From positions 1 through 39,593 of the forward strand of contig DASQSI010000005.1 in NCBI GenBank assembly GCA_035642415.1: DNA of 39,593 nt, given 5' to 3'. The translations under genes and the position numbers were made by a program. Under the pieces are notes generated by a model that was given only the letters and a program-made list of their open reading frames with translations, had not been told where the DNA came from and searched no databases. Position 1 is the first letter of the stretch; each line of letters opens with the position of its first letter. The stretch is from Rubrobacter_F sp035642415. GTDB taxonomy: Bacteria > Actinomycetota > Rubrobacteria > Rubrobacterales > Rubrobacteraceae. Below are positions 39,179 to 39,593 of the stretch, one piece after another.

Positions 39179-39593
39179 AGAGCGCGTAAGCGTTTCAGAA
39201 GGAGTTACCACCTGGTATATCACACATCTACGTTATGAGACCTACCGTAAATTGTGGGTAGTATGCGGCGGGATGCGGTATGAGTAACCGCCATTTTATA
39301 GCCGAAAACGTAGTCCCATACTTTCCAAGGCGGGATGTGGTAGGGTGCGGTGGGATGCGGTTGGCATCACTGAATTTCCTCCATTCGAGACAAAGTCCAC
39401 TATAAAAGTTCGCTCCTGTGTAGACGTAGCGTCGCGCTGGTCCAGAACGCCCAGGGATAGCTTTGTGAGCTGCCCAGAGGGTCAACCTACTAAGTGGCAG
39501 GAACCACTGCAGCGTTCGAGTTTGTTAGGATAGGGGGGCAGACTCGTAGACGAAAAAGCTTATGATAAACGTTATTCTCACAAGCTATTTCTC
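39179..39593. other. Non-coding tail with three short direct repeats
   Basis: No gene was recognised to the window edge. Three 14-base imperfect repeats are described separately. No transposase, tRNA or terminator is evident, and whatever gene follows lies outside the window. Confidence 0.5.
39267..39362. repeat. Three imperfect 14-base direct repeats
   Basis: GGCGGGATGCGGTA (39267-39280), GGCGGGATGTGGTA (39329-39342) and GGTGGGATGCGGTT (39349-39362). Offsets are 62 and 20 bases. A partial copy (GGGTGCGGT, 39343-39351) lies between the last two. Confidence 0.6.

Overview
The window looks like a chromosomal housekeeping segment from a Gram-positive actinobacterium. The strongest pointers are the gene order dnaK-grpE-dnaJ-hspR, a homologue of the mycobacterial septation protein SepIVA, an HxlR/CDGSH operon, a GuaB3-type IMPDH paralogue, frequent GTG and TTG starts, and many 1-7 nt stop/start overlaps. 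The combination of HspR and HrcA/CIRCE control with an RNase HIII suggests a deep branch such as Rubrobacteria. That placement is inference. No rRNA, convincing tRNA, transposase, phage gene or CRISPR array was seen.

Layout. 1-3731: heat-shock operon (3' end of dnaK, grpE, dnaJ, hspR, and a zinc-finger membrane protein). 3732-9073: a looser region with a SepIVA-like coiled-coil gene, a minus-strand operon of SAM hydrolase plus a membrane coiled-coil protein, a candidate structured RNA with its own terminator (about 7331-7503), and a GT2-GtrA-GAF fusion. 9175-12037: acylphosphatase and RNase HIII, then two decayed genes (threonine aldolase and a GNAT acetyltransferase), then an intact GNAT. 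12537-20960: glmS, a lipid-kinase homologue, acpS, NAD(P)HX repair enzyme, CBS protein, alanine racemase, small membrane protein, truncated HD protein, panC and a PspC-domain protein. Much of this serves cell-wall, CoA/ACP and NAD metabolism. 20967-24691: type-4 uracil-DNA glycosylase followed by tsaE, tsaB, rimI and tsaD, i.e. tRNA t6A synthesis.

24702-30098: a zinc-ribbon gene divergent from groEL, with a perfect CIRCE operator; a strong terminator; three tandem single-helix microproteins behind a SigB/SigF-like promoter; then guaB3-like and guaA. 30200-36418: Rrf2 regulator, methyltransferase, lipoprotein sulfatase, small GNAT, doxX divergent from an hxlR-CDGSH operon with a clear operator, and an SMP-30/gluconolactonase with a 5' frameshift. 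36419-39593: a 34-residue ORF, a terminator, a promoterless helix-rich remnant, pcrA/uvrD from a probable leaderless promoter, and a non-coding tail with short repeats.

The two most novel-looking items are the microprotein cluster at 26797-27218 and the structured RNA at 7331-7503. A recurring promoter form, a -10 box 6-7 nt before the start codon, suggests several leaderless transcripts. All calls were made by reading the sequence; no database search was run.
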